Shown here in pieces: positions 1 to 9,021 of a DNA stretch of 64,000 nt. The first letter of the stretch is position 1. Each line of letters starts with the position of its first letter. Origin of the DNA: Psychrobacter alimentarius (GTDB lineage: Bacteria > Pseudomonadota > Gammaproteobacteria > Pseudomonadales > Moraxellaceae); assembly GCF_001606025.1 (NCBI RefSeq), contig NZ_CP014945.1, forward strand, positions 1,798,001 through 1,862,000, in the 5' to 3' direction. The notes under the pieces are model-generated. The model had not been told where the DNA came from and did no database searches. It saw only the letters and a program-made list of their open reading frames with translations. The translations under genes and the position numbers were made by a program.

Positions 1-91
1 TGGGATCAAAATCCAGTGTTTCAAGTAATTGACAATAGGCAGCATAGCAACCTTGCAAGTCACCGATGACATACTGATGTCGAAAACTCAT
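1..91 (-). CDS. apaH: Symmetrical diadenosine tetraphosphatase, N-terminal fragment (continues off the left edge)
   Basis: Only the first 30 codons are inside the window. They read MSFRHQYVIGDLQGCYAAYC and onward, and contain the GDLQGC metallophosphatase motif (metal-binding Asp) that opens ApaH proteins. ApaH hydrolyses Ap4A to two ADP. It lies directly downstream of ksgA on the same strand, the usual ksgA-apaH neighbourhood, although no apaG is present between them. The start is the ATG complementary to 89-91. The identification rests on a short fragment plus gene order. Confidence 0.8.
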   Translation of the reverse strand, partial: MSFRHQYVIGDLQGCYAAYCQLLETLDFDP

Positions 92-219
92 ACTACCTCA
101 CAGGTTTAGAAATAATAAAAAACGAGCATCAAAGTTAAGCACAATAAACTTAAGCTCAGATGCAATTAGCAATAATACACAATTTATAAGAGAAGCACCT
201 TGTCGTTATTAACGACTAT

Positions 220-1083
220 TTACGCTTCTATCTGCTTTGCACGATTGCTTAGCGTCACAAAGTCTTTAACGCTTAAGGTCTCAGGACGGGCTTGTGGATT
301 GATATCGCAAGCAGCAAAGTCTTCTTCGCTCAGCGTCGGCAATAGGGTCGAATTTTTAAAAATTGCTCGTAGTGTTTTGCGGCGATGGTTAAAGGTCTCA
401 CGTACCACAATGGCAAAATAATCCTCATCTTCTGCCACGACTGGCTTATCAATATGCGGCGTCAATCGAAAAACCGCACTGGTCACTTTTGGTGGCGGAT
501 TAAATGCGCCGCGTGGTACGGTCAGCAGATAATCGGTATCGCAATGATACTGCATGATGACAGACAAGCGACCATAGGTTTTGCTACCAACGTCGGCCGT
601 GATACGCTCAACTACTTCTTTTTGCAGCATAAAATGCATGTCTTGAATCACATCGGCGAAGCTCAGCAAATGAAACAAGATCGGCGTAGAAATATTGTAA
701 GGCAAATTACCCACCACACGAAGCTTACCGCGCTCTTCACTATATAGCTCACGGTAATCAACATGCATCGCATTGTCTTTGATAATGGTAAAGTTTGGAT
801 GACTATTGGCGCCAATCCGAATACGCAAGCTGTCTGCCAAATCTCGATCCAGTTCCACCACTGTCATGCCATCCACTTCTGCCAACAGTGGCTCAGTCAG
901 CGCGCCCATACCTGGTCCAATCTCAATCAAATTATCATCACGTTCCAGATGAATACTATCGACAATTTGACGAATGACACTGGTATCATGCAAGAAGTTT
1001 TGACCAAAGCGTTTACGCGGTTGGTGTTTGGCAGCTTTTAAGCTGTTAGAAATAGATTGAGCATCGAACGTAGAGTTGGACAT
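220..1083 (-). CDS. ksgA: 16S rRNA (adenine1518/1519-N6) dimethyltransferase
   Basis: This 287-residue protein matches KsgA/RsmA in length and motifs. It has the [10 protein letters not shown]-terminal signature (23-31), the SAM-binding loop EIGPGMG (54-60), an acidic VVELDRD strand and the catalytic NLPYN motif (127-131). It dimethylates two adjacent adenines in helix 45 of 16S rRNA during 30S maturation. It is followed by apaH 128 nt downstream. pdxA, its usual upstream partner, is found only at 12.7 kb on the same strand, so the ancestral cluster appears to be split here. Confidence 0.97.
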   Translation of the reverse strand: MSNSTFDAQSISNSLKAAKHQPRKRFGQNFLHDTSVIRQIVDSIHLERDDNLIEIGPGMGALTEPLLAEVDGMTVVELDRDLADSLRIRIGANSHPNFTIIKDNAMHVDYRELYSEERGKLRVVGNLPYNISTPILFHLLSFADVIQDMHFMLQKEVVERITADVGSKTYGRLSVIMQYHCDTDYLLTVPRGAFNPPPKVTSAVFRLTPHIDKPVVAEDEDYFAIVVRETFNHRRKTLRAIFKNSTLLPTLSEEDFAACDINPQARPETLSVKDFVTLSNRAKQIEA

Positions 1084-1362
1084 AAAAGATTCTTAATGTA
1101 TAAAGGATAAATGGGCAATAGCGCTGTAGCAATAAGGTGCTATTTTATAATGTCGAATTATACCACAGCTCATAATTAGGGCGTATTTTCGAGACATTTT
1201 ATCTATAAACCATCCACAATTTAGCGCAACCGACATAGCAGATTTTTGTTTTTAAACCATTTGCTATAACGCCTGTCATCGAAACAATGGGCTGCACTTA
1301 GAGCTATATTCGATTTTTCTCATATTTGAACTAAATACGGCATATTTCACAATAAACCTAAA

Positions 1363-1710
1363 ATGGTAGACCCTTTCTATGGTGAATGGAGTTTTGGCTG
1401 TTACCACAAACTGTGGAGAGTTCTTAGTGACAATCAAATTATCCTTGAAGGCCAAAATGACTTTGATAACTATAAAGAGACAGATAGCCTACTGCAGCAA
1501 ATTAGTTTTGGGAGGTTGATCGACATTACAGTCGTAAATACTCTGGATATAGCTATGATATTTGATAACAATATTCGTTTAGAGTTTTTAGTCAGTCGCA
1601 AGGAGGAAAATACCTTTGATGTTTTTTACCTCAGAATAAATGCCTCGTTTACTATGGTAACCAAGGCGGCTAGTACGGCAGAAGTGATTTACCATGGCCT
1701 AACCATCTAG
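1363..1710 (+). CDS. Small orphan hypothetical protein
   Basis: The open frame encodes 115 residues with a mixed hydrophobic/charged composition and no signal peptide or membrane segment. The sequence has a plausible beta-rich pattern (SFGCYHKLWRV, IDITVVNTLDIAMIF, IRLEFLVSR). No family is recognised. There is no clear Shine-Dalgarno sequence before the ATG, and it lies alone between ksgA and the AraC regulator, so it may be a remnant of a larger gene. Its size and isolation resemble immunity-type or orphan cargo genes, but that is only inference. Confidence 0.45.
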   Translation: MVDPFYGEWSFGCYHKLWRVLSDNQIILEGQNDFDNYKETDSLLQQISFGRLIDITVVNTLDIAMIFDNNIRLEFLVSRKEENTFDVFYLRINASFTMVTKAASTAEVIYHGLTI

Positions 1711-1879
1711 ACATTCGTACTAAATGAGACGAATAATCAAGCTTTACGTACTTGAAAAATCCTAACGGTAACGCAAATAGCCGTCAATTCAATTGGGTGC
1801 CCTAGTGAGAACTTGAATCTTTGGCTATGCTTTATTTTTATTAACAACTAATATTATTTAAGCGATCATAACGTAATTG

Positions 1880-2674
1880 TTAATGTAGCGATGAAAAATA
1901 TTGGGTTGGCGATTTACCCAAGGATTTTTTAAACATCGTGATAAATGCATTAACAGAATCATATCCCAACATGCCTGCTACGTTTTGCACAGACTCTCCT
2001 TCCGCCAGCTTGCTCAGTGCAATCATCAGATGCAACTGCTGACGCCAGCGTCCGAAGCTCAGTCCTGTATCGTTTTTCACCAATCTGGCCAGTGTTCGTT
2101 CACTCGTTGCCAGTTGCTCTGCCCATTGTCTCAGTGTAGTACGGTCGCTTGGGTCTGCAAAAAGCGTATCACTGATATGTCTAATTTTTGGATGCTCTGA
2201 TATCGGCAAATGAAGCTCTTCGATCGGTGCATCAGATAGCTGCTCGAGCAGCACGGTAACCAGACGCGCTGTTTTGCTTTCAGAAGAATATGAAGGTTCC
2301 TGTTCAGCAAGATACAGTATCAACTCTCGGACGAGTGGCGTGATGGCAATTGTGCAGCAGTATTCAGGCATAGACGCCGCACTGGGCTCGACAAATAAAA
2401 AACAAGTGCGAGCATTTTGGGTAACACGGCAGCTATGAGGTGTCCCACTAGGGATCCAAACCGCATGCTGAGGTGGGACTAACCAAAGCGCATTGGGTAC
2501 CTCACAACTGACCGCACCATGCACTGATAGAATCAGCTGTCCTTTGCGATGATGATGTTTATGAACTTCTGAATCATTCGTTACTGATGCAAGTTGAAGA
2601 GCTACTGCGGCCTGCTCAAAAATATCAGAATCAAAATCTTCTGGTGATGATACTGTTTTTTTAGTGTTTGGCAT
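1880..2674 (-). CDS. AraC-family regulator with N-terminal cupin domain, NimR-like
   Basis: The protein has an N-terminal AraC-type cupin domain (His-rich HKHHHRKGQ segment, then PSGTPHSC) and a C-terminal double helix-turn-helix (ATSERTLARLV and GYDSVNAFITMFKKSLGKSP). It is divergent from an exporter of the CynX/NimT type, the same arrangement as Escherichia coli nimR-nimT. It probably controls that exporter by binding the inverted repeat between them. The frame could also start at 2695, adding MTIYIYI, but those codons are made of the palindrome itself. Neither start has a convincing ribosome-binding site. Confidence 0.85.
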   Translation of the reverse strand: MPNTKKTVSSPEDFDSDIFEQAAVALQLASVTNDSEVHKHHHRKGQLILSVHGAVSCEVPNALWLVPPQHAVWIPSGTPHSCRVTQNARTCFLFVEPSAASMPEYCCTIAITPLVRELILYLAEQEPSYSSESKTARLVTVLLEQLSDAPIEELHLPISEHPKIRHISDTLFADPSDRTTLRQWAEQLATSERTLARLVKNDTGLSFGRWRQQLHLMIALSKLAEGESVQNVAGMLGYDSVNAFITMFKKSLGKSPTQYFSSLH

Positions 2675-2709
2675 AATATAGATATAAATTGTCATGTTAT
2701 CTATATTAT
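2673..2709. promoter_or_regulatory. Inverted repeat, candidate operator of the NimR-like regulator
   Basis: Two perfect 12-nt arms, ataatatagata (2673-2684) and tatctatattat (2698-2709), are separated by 13 nt. The repeat sits between the divergent AraC regulator and MFS exporter genes and overlaps the regulator's start region. Spacing and position fit a dimer-binding operator that controls both genes. Binding is inferred. Confidence 0.55.
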
Positions 2710-2761
2710 ATACACATGAGATATTCTAAAGTGCTTCTTTTTTTGAAGTAAGTTAGAGAAT

Positions 2762-3949
2762 ATGTTCAATAAGATTAAAAACAAGTGGCATGCCATTGCA
2801 CTTGTAGTGGGAATTCTTTTTATAGCCGCAAACCTGCGCGTTCCTTTTACCGCAATAGCACCAGTTCTGCCACTCATTCAGAGTGATTTCAGTCTGAATT
2901 CCTCCTCTGTGGGTTTGCTGACTTCATTGCCATTACTTGCATTTGCTGTATTTTCACCCTTGAGCGCTTCTTTTGCCCGTCGATTCGGAATAGAGCGCAC
3001 ACTTTTTTTGGCACTAATCATTATTTCGTTAGGCATTTTGCTGCGCTCTACAGGAAGTGTTGGTGCCCTGTATCTAGGTACAGTACTAATAGGTACAGGG
3101 ATTGCTTTTGGCAATGTACTATTGCCTGGCCTAATTAAGCGTGATTTTTCAGCAAACATTGCTTCTATGACGGGTGCTTATTCTATTACGATGGGCGCAG
3201 CAGGCGCATTAGGATCTGTCATAATTACTCCCCTAGCGCAGATCTGGGATTGGCCTATTGCTTTAGACTTGCTAATCGCAGCTCCGCTGTTTGCCCTTAT
3301 CCTTTGGATACCACAGCTGAAAAAACACAATCCAGTGGTGATGGCAAGTCACAAACAATCGGCCAGTGTGAACGTTTGGAAGTCACCTTTAGCATGGCAG
3401 GTCACCCTGTTTATGGGACTAAATGCCATGCCTTTTTATGTCGCTGTAGGGTTTTTGCCTACTATTTTGATAGATAATGGTATATCGGCTGCACAAGCAG
3501 GATCAGTGCATGGGACGTTACAATTGGCTACCGCCATTCCAGGGCTGATACTGGCAGCCACGCTTCGCCGCTTAAAAGATCAGAAATTAGCAGCCGTCAC
3601 GGTCAGTTTGTTGGTTGCACTCTCTCTGATCGGATTCATTTACTTACCAGACCTTGCTATGTTGTGGGCTGCGTGCCTAGGTTTTGGCTCTGGCGCTAGC
3701 ATGATGCTCGGTCTGACGTTTGTGGGTCTGCGTACAACCAATGGCGACGATGCCTCTGCTTTATCAGGCATGGCACAGTGTGTCGGTTATCTAATGGCAG
3801 CAGCAGGTCCTTTGCTACTGGGTCAGCTGCACGATTGGACCGGAGGTTGGACTGTACCACTGTTAATAACCGCTGCAATTTCTATTGCGGGTGCCTGTAG
3901 TGGCATGATGGCTGGGCGCAATGCTTATCTTGAACCGACTAATAGCTGA
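2762..3949 (+). CDS. MFS exporter of the CynX/NimT family
   Basis: This is a 395-residue, strongly hydrophobic protein with about 12 transmembrane segments and typical MFS loops (SFARRFGIERT between helices 2 and 3; AATLRRLKDQKLA in the second half). The start region (NLRVPFTAIAPVLPLI) matches CynX/NimT (YeaN) proteins, which export cyanate-like or 2-nitroimidazole compounds. The substrate here is unknown. It is divergent from the AraC regulator across an inverted repeat, so induction by a toxic small molecule is plausible. Confidence 0.85.
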   Translation: MFNKIKNKWHAIALVVGILFIAANLRVPFTAIAPVLPLIQSDFSLNSSSVGLLTSLPLLAFAVFSPLSASFARRFGIERTLFLALIIISLGILLRSTGSVGALYLGTVLIGTGIAFGNVLLPGLIKRDFSANIASMTGAYSITMGAAGALGSVIITPLAQIWDWPIALDLLIAAPLFALILWIPQLKKHNPVVMASHKQSASVNVWKSPLAWQVTLFMGLNAMPFYVAVGFLPTILIDNGISAAQAGSVHGTLQLATAIPGLILAATLRRLKDQKLAAVTVSLLVALSLIGFIYLPDLAMLWAACLGFGSGASMMLGLTFVGLRTTNGDDASALSGMAQCVGYLMAAAGPLLLGQLHDWTGGWTVPLLITAAISIAGACSGMMAGRNAYLEPTNS

Positions 3950-4002
3950 GTTGAACGCGCATTTTTAGATAAATGAGAAGCAACCTTTTACTTATTACAG
4001 TC

Positions 4003-4118
4003 AGTAAAAAGTAATATCGACACATTACGCACGGCTGCTATCAATTTTTCTTGCTTGCTGTTCCTACGCAGACAGAGGCTACAAAAAATTGATAGCAGTA
4101 GTACTGTAGCTTTTTACT
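4003..4118. repeat. Nested inverted-repeat element, possible MITE/REP-like unit
   Basis: The convergent gap between the MFS gene and the LysR gene holds two nested repeats. The outer arms are agtaaaaag (4003-4011) and ctttttact (4110-4118). The inner arms are 15 nt and perfect (4035-4049 and 4084-4098). The core 4045-4086 matches 45985-46026 at 36 of 42 positions. In both copies a small hairpin survives (ctgt/acag here, ctgtg/cacag there). It could act as a bidirectional terminator or be a dispersed non-coding repeat. Confidence 0.6.
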
Positions 4119-4203
4119 CATAATTATAATGGTGGACACCGCTGTAGAGACATATTTTGCACCGCTACTGCAATGCTATAAAAGTAATGTTTCCTATTTA
4201 ACC

Positions 4204-5109
4204 TTAGGTTACCGAGTTGCCATCGCGGACAAGCTCGGTTATCCAGTCAGCGAAAGCGCGAACGGCTGGTGATAGAAAACGCTGATGTGGATAGAGTAAA
4301 CTAACCGGCACGGACGCAGGTTGCCAGTCCGACAATACTTCAATCAGTCTCCCTTCTGCTAAATGGTCTGCTACCACGTTTTCAGCAACCTGCGCCAGCC
4401 CGAATCCTTCAAGACACATTTTGATGTAGAGTCCGGTCTCATTGACGGCGGCTGTACCACTAACTGGGACTGATACCTTTTCATTGTCTTTGACAAAGTA
4501 CATCTCACCCGTTCGTCTGATATTTCCTGAAAAATAATGGATAGCTCGATGCTGAGACAATACCTCTAAGCTCTGCGGAATACCGTTTTTTTTGAGATAC
4601 GCTGGAGAAGCACATGTTACCCAGCGAAACCGACCAAGCGAACGCGCAACGAGCGTTGAGTCAGTAAGTTCCCCTGTCCGAATGACACAGTCTACACCTT
4701 CCTGAACGAGATCAACCTGCCGATCATTAACGCCGATCATCAAATAAATATCTGGATAGCGCTTATAAAAATCTTTCAGATTTGGCATAACGATAAAATG
4801 TGCAATACCGCCAGGCATATCCACTCGCAGACGACCCTGCGGCCGCTTAACTGAATCAGTGAGACTAGACTCTGTATACTCAATCAACTTGAGTATCTCC
4901 TGACATTGCGCCAGATACTGCGCGCCTTCTGGCGTTAGACTGACTCGCCGCGTGGTTCTGTTCAGCAAGCGTACCTGTAAATGTTTTTCAAGATTTTTGA
5001 TCGTGCTACTGACGGTTGACGCTGGTAAGGAAAGTGTTTGTGCTGCGTGAATAAAACTCCCCGCCTCTGCCACACGCACAAAAACCTGCATTGCTTGGAT
5101 ACGATCCAT
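4204..5109 (-). CDS. LysR-family transcriptional regulator, probable activator of the adjacent amidohydrolase operon
   Basis: This is a full-length 301-residue LysR protein. It has an N-terminal winged helix-turn-helix (residues 1-60, with AAQTLSLPASTVSSTIKNLE) followed by a periplasmic-binding-like effector domain (from about residue 90). The subclass resembles CrgA/AaeR-like regulators that carry the RLLNRTTRRVSLTPEG signature. It is divergent from the amidohydrolase gene with 136 nt between starts, the normal layout for a LysR regulator and its target. The inducer is not predictable. Confidence 0.9.
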   Translation of the reverse strand: MDRIQAMQVFVRVAEAGSFIHAAQTLSLPASTVSSTIKNLEKHLQVRLLNRTTRRVSLTPEGAQYLAQCQEILKLIEYTESSLTDSVKRPQGRLRVDMPGGIAHFIVMPNLKDFYKRYPDIYLMIGVNDRQVDLVQEGVDCVIRTGELTDSTLVARSLGRFRWVTCASPAYLKKNGIPQSLEVLSQHRAIHYFSGNIRRTGEMYFVKDNEKVSVPVSGTAAVNETGLYIKMCLEGFGLAQVAENVVADHLAEGRLIEVLSDWQPASVPVSLLYPHQRFLSPAVRAFADWITELVRDGNSVT

Positions 5110-5245
5110 ACTTTTTTCCTTGAGCCAACATAATGGGTCAGCATTGTTCGTGATTACGGGATAATGAAAACAGTTTAACCCTCTTTTTCAGACGTGTCAC
5201 TCTGCGTATCATCTCTTCACAACATGATAAAAAGGTAAACCTAAC

Positions 5246-6643
5246 ATGACTGACTATAATCGCAATATCGTACAAAATACTGAGTCAGAGGCAACTCGAA
5301 CGCTTATCCGTGGTGCTACTGTGCTTAGTATGGATAATGATGTCGGTAATTTGGTGAGTGCCGATATTCTTATCGAAGGCAGCACGATAATACAGATCAA
5401 TGAAAATATCGAGGCTGATGATGCCAATATTATTGACGCATCTGGCATGATTGCCATGCCCGGCATGGTCGATTCGCATCGCCACTCTTGGGAAGGACAA
5501 ATGCGCCGTCTCAATTCACATGCCGAAACGCTTGAAGACTATAGCCATGCCACGCACTTTTCTTTTGCCAAATATTATCGTCCCTCTGACATGTATATCG
5601 GCAACTTAATGACCGTACTGAGCTGCATCGATGCAGGTATCACTACCGTTATCGATAACTCACACAACAGCCGTACAGGTGCACATTCCGATGCTGCCAT
5701 CGAAGCGCTACTTGATTCAGGTATTCGCTCCATCCATGCCACTGGCGCGCCCGTAAGTGGAGAATGGGACACTGCCCATTGGCCGGGTAATATTGAACGT
5801 CTTCAAGAGAAATACTTTAAAGATGGAGAAAATAGCCTAATTTCGCTCGCGATCATGGCACAGCTGGAACCTGAACTATGGGCTGAAGCTCGTCGATTAA
5901 ATGTGCCGATTATCACTGAGTTTTTCGGTGGAGAAATGGCAGATGAGCTCGAAGGACTACATCAAAAGGGACTGCTGGGCCCTGATAATATCTTTAACCA
6001 CTGTACGGCGCTTCCGGATTCTGGCTGGGAGATTTTACGTGAGGCTGGCGTTCGAGTGAATGTATGTCCACGTTCAGATGCGCACTACGGTATCGAAGAT
6101 GGCGTGTTTGCTATGCAGGCCGCCTTACGCCACGGTATTAGCCCAGGGCTTAGCGTGGATAATGAAACATCCTATAGCGGCGATATGTTTATGGAAATGA
6201 AAGTCGCCTTTTATTCACAGCGCGCCACGGGCATGCAACATAAGAATTGCTGCGGATCAGAACAGCATCCACTGACGTTACAGTCTAATAGTCTACTCAA
6301 AGCGGCCACGATTGACGGTGCCGTCTGTGCAGGGTTGCAGGATAAAATCGGTAGCCTAACACCAGGAAAACAGGCCGACATTGTCCTTATCAATGCTGAG
6401 GACATGAATCTTTATCCATCAGGCAATGCCTTTAGCACCGTGGTACATGCAGCTGACCGTAGCAATATTGATACGGTCATGATTGGCGGACGCATTGTCA
6501 AACGTGGTGGCAAAGTGCTAGGCGTGGATAATGTGCGTCTGCGTGCGGCAATCGATGAGTCTCGTGAGCATCTTTTTGCTGCCGCAGGTTACGTGCCTGA
6601 CATCTTTGCTGAGGCGTTTTTGCCGCTTGAATCAGCTCAGTAA
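5246..6643 (+). CDS. Amidohydrolase-superfamily enzyme (TRZ/ATZ/cytosine deaminase-like), substrate unknown
   Basis: The 465-residue protein has an N-terminal beta-sandwich, a TIM-barrel core and a C-terminal sandwich with GSLTPGKQADIVLIN, as in chlorohydrolase/cytosine-deaminase-like amidohydrolases. Likely metal ligands are His78 and His80 (DSHRH), His252 (NHCT) and Asp305 (SVDNE). At the position where related deaminases usually have a His on the next strand, this protein reads ITEFFGGE, with Glu225. It would hydrolyse or deaminate a cyclic or amidine-like compound. It begins a cluster with a YdcZ transporter 11 nt downstream. Confidence 0.88.
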   Translation: MTDYNRNIVQNTESEATRTLIRGATVLSMDNDVGNLVSADILIEGSTIIQINENIEADDANIIDASGMIAMPGMVDSHRHSWEGQMRRLNSHAETLEDYSHATHFSFAKYYRPSDMYIGNLMTVLSCIDAGITTVIDNSHNSRTGAHSDAAIEALLDSGIRSIHATGAPVSGEWDTAHWPGNIERLQEKYFKDGENSLISLAIMAQLEPELWAEARRLNVPIITEFFGGEMADELEGLHQKGLLGPDNIFNHCTALPDSGWEILREAGVRVNVCPRSDAHYGIEDGVFAMQAALRHGISPGLSVDNETSYSGDMFMEMKVAFYSQRATGMQHKNCCGSEQHPLTLQSNSLLKAATIDGAVCAGLQDKIGSLTPGKQADIVLINAEDMNLYPSGNAFSTVVHAADRSNIDTVMIGGRIVKRGGKVLGVDNVRLRAAIDESREHLFAAAGYVPDIFAEAFLPLESAQ

Positions 6644-6654
6644 GGAAGCGCAAG

Positions 6655-7128
6655 ATGAATTTAATATATTATCTCATGGCACTCTGTGCGGGTTTGGGGA
6701 TTACCTTGCAGACCACGCTGAACGCCCAACTGGCTAAAGGCGTTGGAGGCGATTCTGTAGCGGCAGCGTTATTCTCCTTTACTGCTGGTGCGCTGTGTCT
6801 TGGTATTTATTCCTTAATTCGAGGCGGAATAGTCGCTTCACTAATAGCGATTCCTGCCCAGCCTTGGTGGAGTCTACTCGGTGGCCTGCTAGGGGCGAGT
6901 GCACTGCTCAGTTACGTAGTGCTGGCACCCAAAGTGGGTTTATCAGCACTGCTCGGGCTCGCTATTGCTGGACAAATTATCTCCTCATTGTTTATCGATC
7001 ATTTCGGATTGCTGGGAGCTACTGAGAGACCAGTCTCCCTCATCAAGCTGGGTGGCTTGATAGTGATGCTAGCAGGCCTAGCTGTTGCTTTATTAGATGA
7101 CAAATTATCAGCATTTTTCTCTAGCTAA
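6655..7128 (+). CDS. YdcZ/DUF606-family DMT transporter
   Basis: This is a 157-residue, very hydrophobic protein with about five membrane segments. The opening MNLIYYLMALCAGLGITLQT and the conserved NAQLAK segment are typical of the YdcZ (DUF606) branch of the drug/metabolite transporter superfamily, usually half-size proteins that dimerise. AAGGA lies 8 nt before the ATG. It follows the amidohydrolase by 11 nt, so the two are cotranscribed, and it probably moves the substrate or product of that enzyme. Confidence 0.85.
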   Translation: MNLIYYLMALCAGLGITLQTTLNAQLAKGVGGDSVAAALFSFTAGALCLGIYSLIRGGIVASLIAIPAQPWWSLLGGLLGASALLSYVVLAPKVGLSALLGLAIAGQIISSLFIDHFGLLGATERPVSLIKLGGLIVMLAGLAVALLDDKLSAFFSS

Positions 7129-7253
7129 CTGCTACGAGTAGTCGCATCGCTTACTTATACGCTGCGATAGTAGTCCTTAATCAAACGAATGCAAGTTTCA
7201 ATGACCTTGCATGCGATATTTTTATCTTATTCCATGTGACTTAAGGAATGATT

Positions 7254-8111
7254 ATGTTTGAACCTATAAACGATACTATCAGCCTTTTAGGTGAGTGTCC
7301 TATCTGGTGTGACAGGACAAATCAGCTGTTTTGGACTGATATTCCAGGCTGTCAGTTGCGAGCTCTTGATCCTATCAGCGGTGATGTTCGCCACTGGTCA
7401 CTATCTGAATCACTGGGCTCATTTGCCCTTACAGCAGATAAAAATGTACTGCTAATGGGACTGGCCTCTGGTCTAGGATACTACAACTTGACCAACGGTC
7501 ATTTTACCAAAATTGCAGCCTCGCCTGGAGTAACTAGTACCCGCATCAATGACGGTCGTTGCGACCGTGCGGGCAACTTTGTGTTCAGCACGATGTATGC
7601 AGGTGACCCAGTGCAGCCAGTTGGCAGATTCCACCGGCTCAATGCGGTAACGCTTGAGATAGAGACACTAGATCTTCCTGAAGTGACGATCGCCAATAGT
7701 ATCTGTTTCAGTCTGGACGGCTCAACCATGTACTACGCGGACTCAATGCAAGGATGTATTTTTTGCTGTGATTACCCTTCTCTACAGAACCAGCGCTTAT
7801 TCGCAAAAATCGACGGTCTGGGTGCGCCAGATGGTTCTGGTATTGATGAAGAAGGATTTCTATGGAATGCAGAATGGGGCGGTAGCAGAGTCTTTCGGTA
7901 TACACAAGATGGAACAATTGACCGTATAATCGAGTCATCCAGTGTTCAAATGACCTGTCCAGTATTTGCAGGACCCAGTTATGAAACGCTTTATTGCACA
8001 AGTGCTAAAGTGGGCCTAGATACACCGACAGATAGTGATGGTGCGCTAATGAAGTCGGAAATACTTGCTTACACAGGACTTCCTGAAGTCAAGTTCGCAG
8101 GGCGATTGTAA
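7254..8111 (+). CDS. SMP-30/gluconolactonase-family lactonase
   Basis: This is a six-bladed beta-propeller lactonase of the SMP-30/gluconolactonase/LRE-like family, 285 residues. Visible signatures are the GECPIW motif with the metal-binding Glu, TRINDGRCDRAGNF, the Asn of IANSICFS and the Asp of PDGSGIDEEG. An ATG at 7248 directly abuts the AAGGA sequence (7243-7247), so the ATG at 7254, six bases away, is preferred. It is 125 nt downstream of the YdcZ gene and probably belongs to the same pathway, opening a lactone. The sugar or cyclic ester acted on is unknown. Confidence 0.88.
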   Translation: MFEPINDTISLLGECPIWCDRTNQLFWTDIPGCQLRALDPISGDVRHWSLSESLGSFALTADKNVLLMGLASGLGYYNLTNGHFTKIAASPGVTSTRINDGRCDRAGNFVFSTMYAGDPVQPVGRFHRLNAVTLEIETLDLPEVTIANSICFSLDGSTMYYADSMQGCIFCCDYPSLQNQRLFAKIDGLGAPDGSGIDEEGFLWNAEWGGSRVFRYTQDGTIDRIIESSSVQMTCPVFAGPSYETLYCTSAKVGLDTPTDSDGALMKSEILAYTGLPEVKFAGRL

Positions 8112-8413
8112 AATTAACGCGAGCATTTCGAATATTTTGAGATCATTATAGTCTCTCGATATGTTAAGCCTTTGACAATTCCAATGCAGTTCAGTCTCTA
8201 AACCTATTCTCAAAATAGTATGTTTATTCAATAAAAAGTTTATCAGGATATGTTCGGTTCCCTATACAGGCATCGAACTGCTAATGGCAGGTAAGGACTT
8301 AATGATCGTAAGACCGACACAATGGATGATTTTTTTAAAATGTCCTAAGTTAATTTATACCATTTTTTCAACATAACTCACTAGATATTATCTCCATTTT
8401 GTCCTACATTCTC
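8112..8413. other. Intergenic stretch without a recognised gene
   Basis: This AT-rich gap lies between the convergent SMP-30 and Lrp genes. I see no conserved open frame, tRNA or strong terminator hairpin. Confidence 0.5.
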
Positions 8414-8881
8414 TTACCAAGGTAAATTTACTAAATCGCCACTTTGTTTTAAAACCAACATCGTGGATGTCTCTAATACAGATGGTATCCCTTGGAGCAC
8501 GTTTGCGACAAAGAGAGTTAGTGCATCTGTATCCGCAACCCACACTCGCAGCAAATAATCGTAGTTTCCAGCGACCAGTAGAAACTCAGATACTTCAGGA
8601 TGACTTTCAATCTCATGAATGAATTGTTCATGGCCGTCAGGAGTGTGTCTATTCAACTTAACGGTAATAAGAACACATATATTAAGTCCCAATTCTTTAG
8701 GACTAATATTTGCTGAGTATCCAGTAATGAATCCATCATCTTCTAATTGACGGATACGTCTACCACAAGCGGTTGCAGAAAGCCCGACTTGGTCTGCCAC
8801 TTCGATGGTAGATTTTCTGCCATCCTCAACTAGTGCTTTTAGAATTTTTTTATCTATTCTATCTAGCTTCTTTGCACTCAT
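8414..8881 (-). CDS. Lrp/AsnC-family regulator
   Basis: The 155-residue protein has an N-terminal helix-turn-helix (VADQVGLSATACGRRIRQLE) and a C-terminal RAM ligand-binding domain with the VAGNYDYLLRVWV motif. Lrp/AsnC regulators sense amino acids or similar metabolites and form octamers. It is divergent from an RhtA-type exporter 140 nt away and probably controls it, an arrangement common for amino-acid exporters. Confidence 0.92.
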   Translation of the reverse strand: MSAKKLDRIDKKILKALVEDGRKSTIEVADQVGLSATACGRRIRQLEDDGFITGYSANISPKELGLNICVLITVKLNRHTPDGHEQFIHEIESHPEVSEFLLVAGNYDYLLRVWVADTDALTLFVANVLQGIPSVLETSTMLVLKQSGDLVNLPW

Positions 8882-9021
8882 TCTCTACTATTCTCTATTT
8901 TATTGACGGATACGTCTAGTATATTGCTAATAGGCTAGTGATAACAAACGATTTCGTTAATGCTCTTACTGTAAAATACCTTTCTAGAAGATTTGCACTT
9001 TCATAAGGATTACACAGTACG

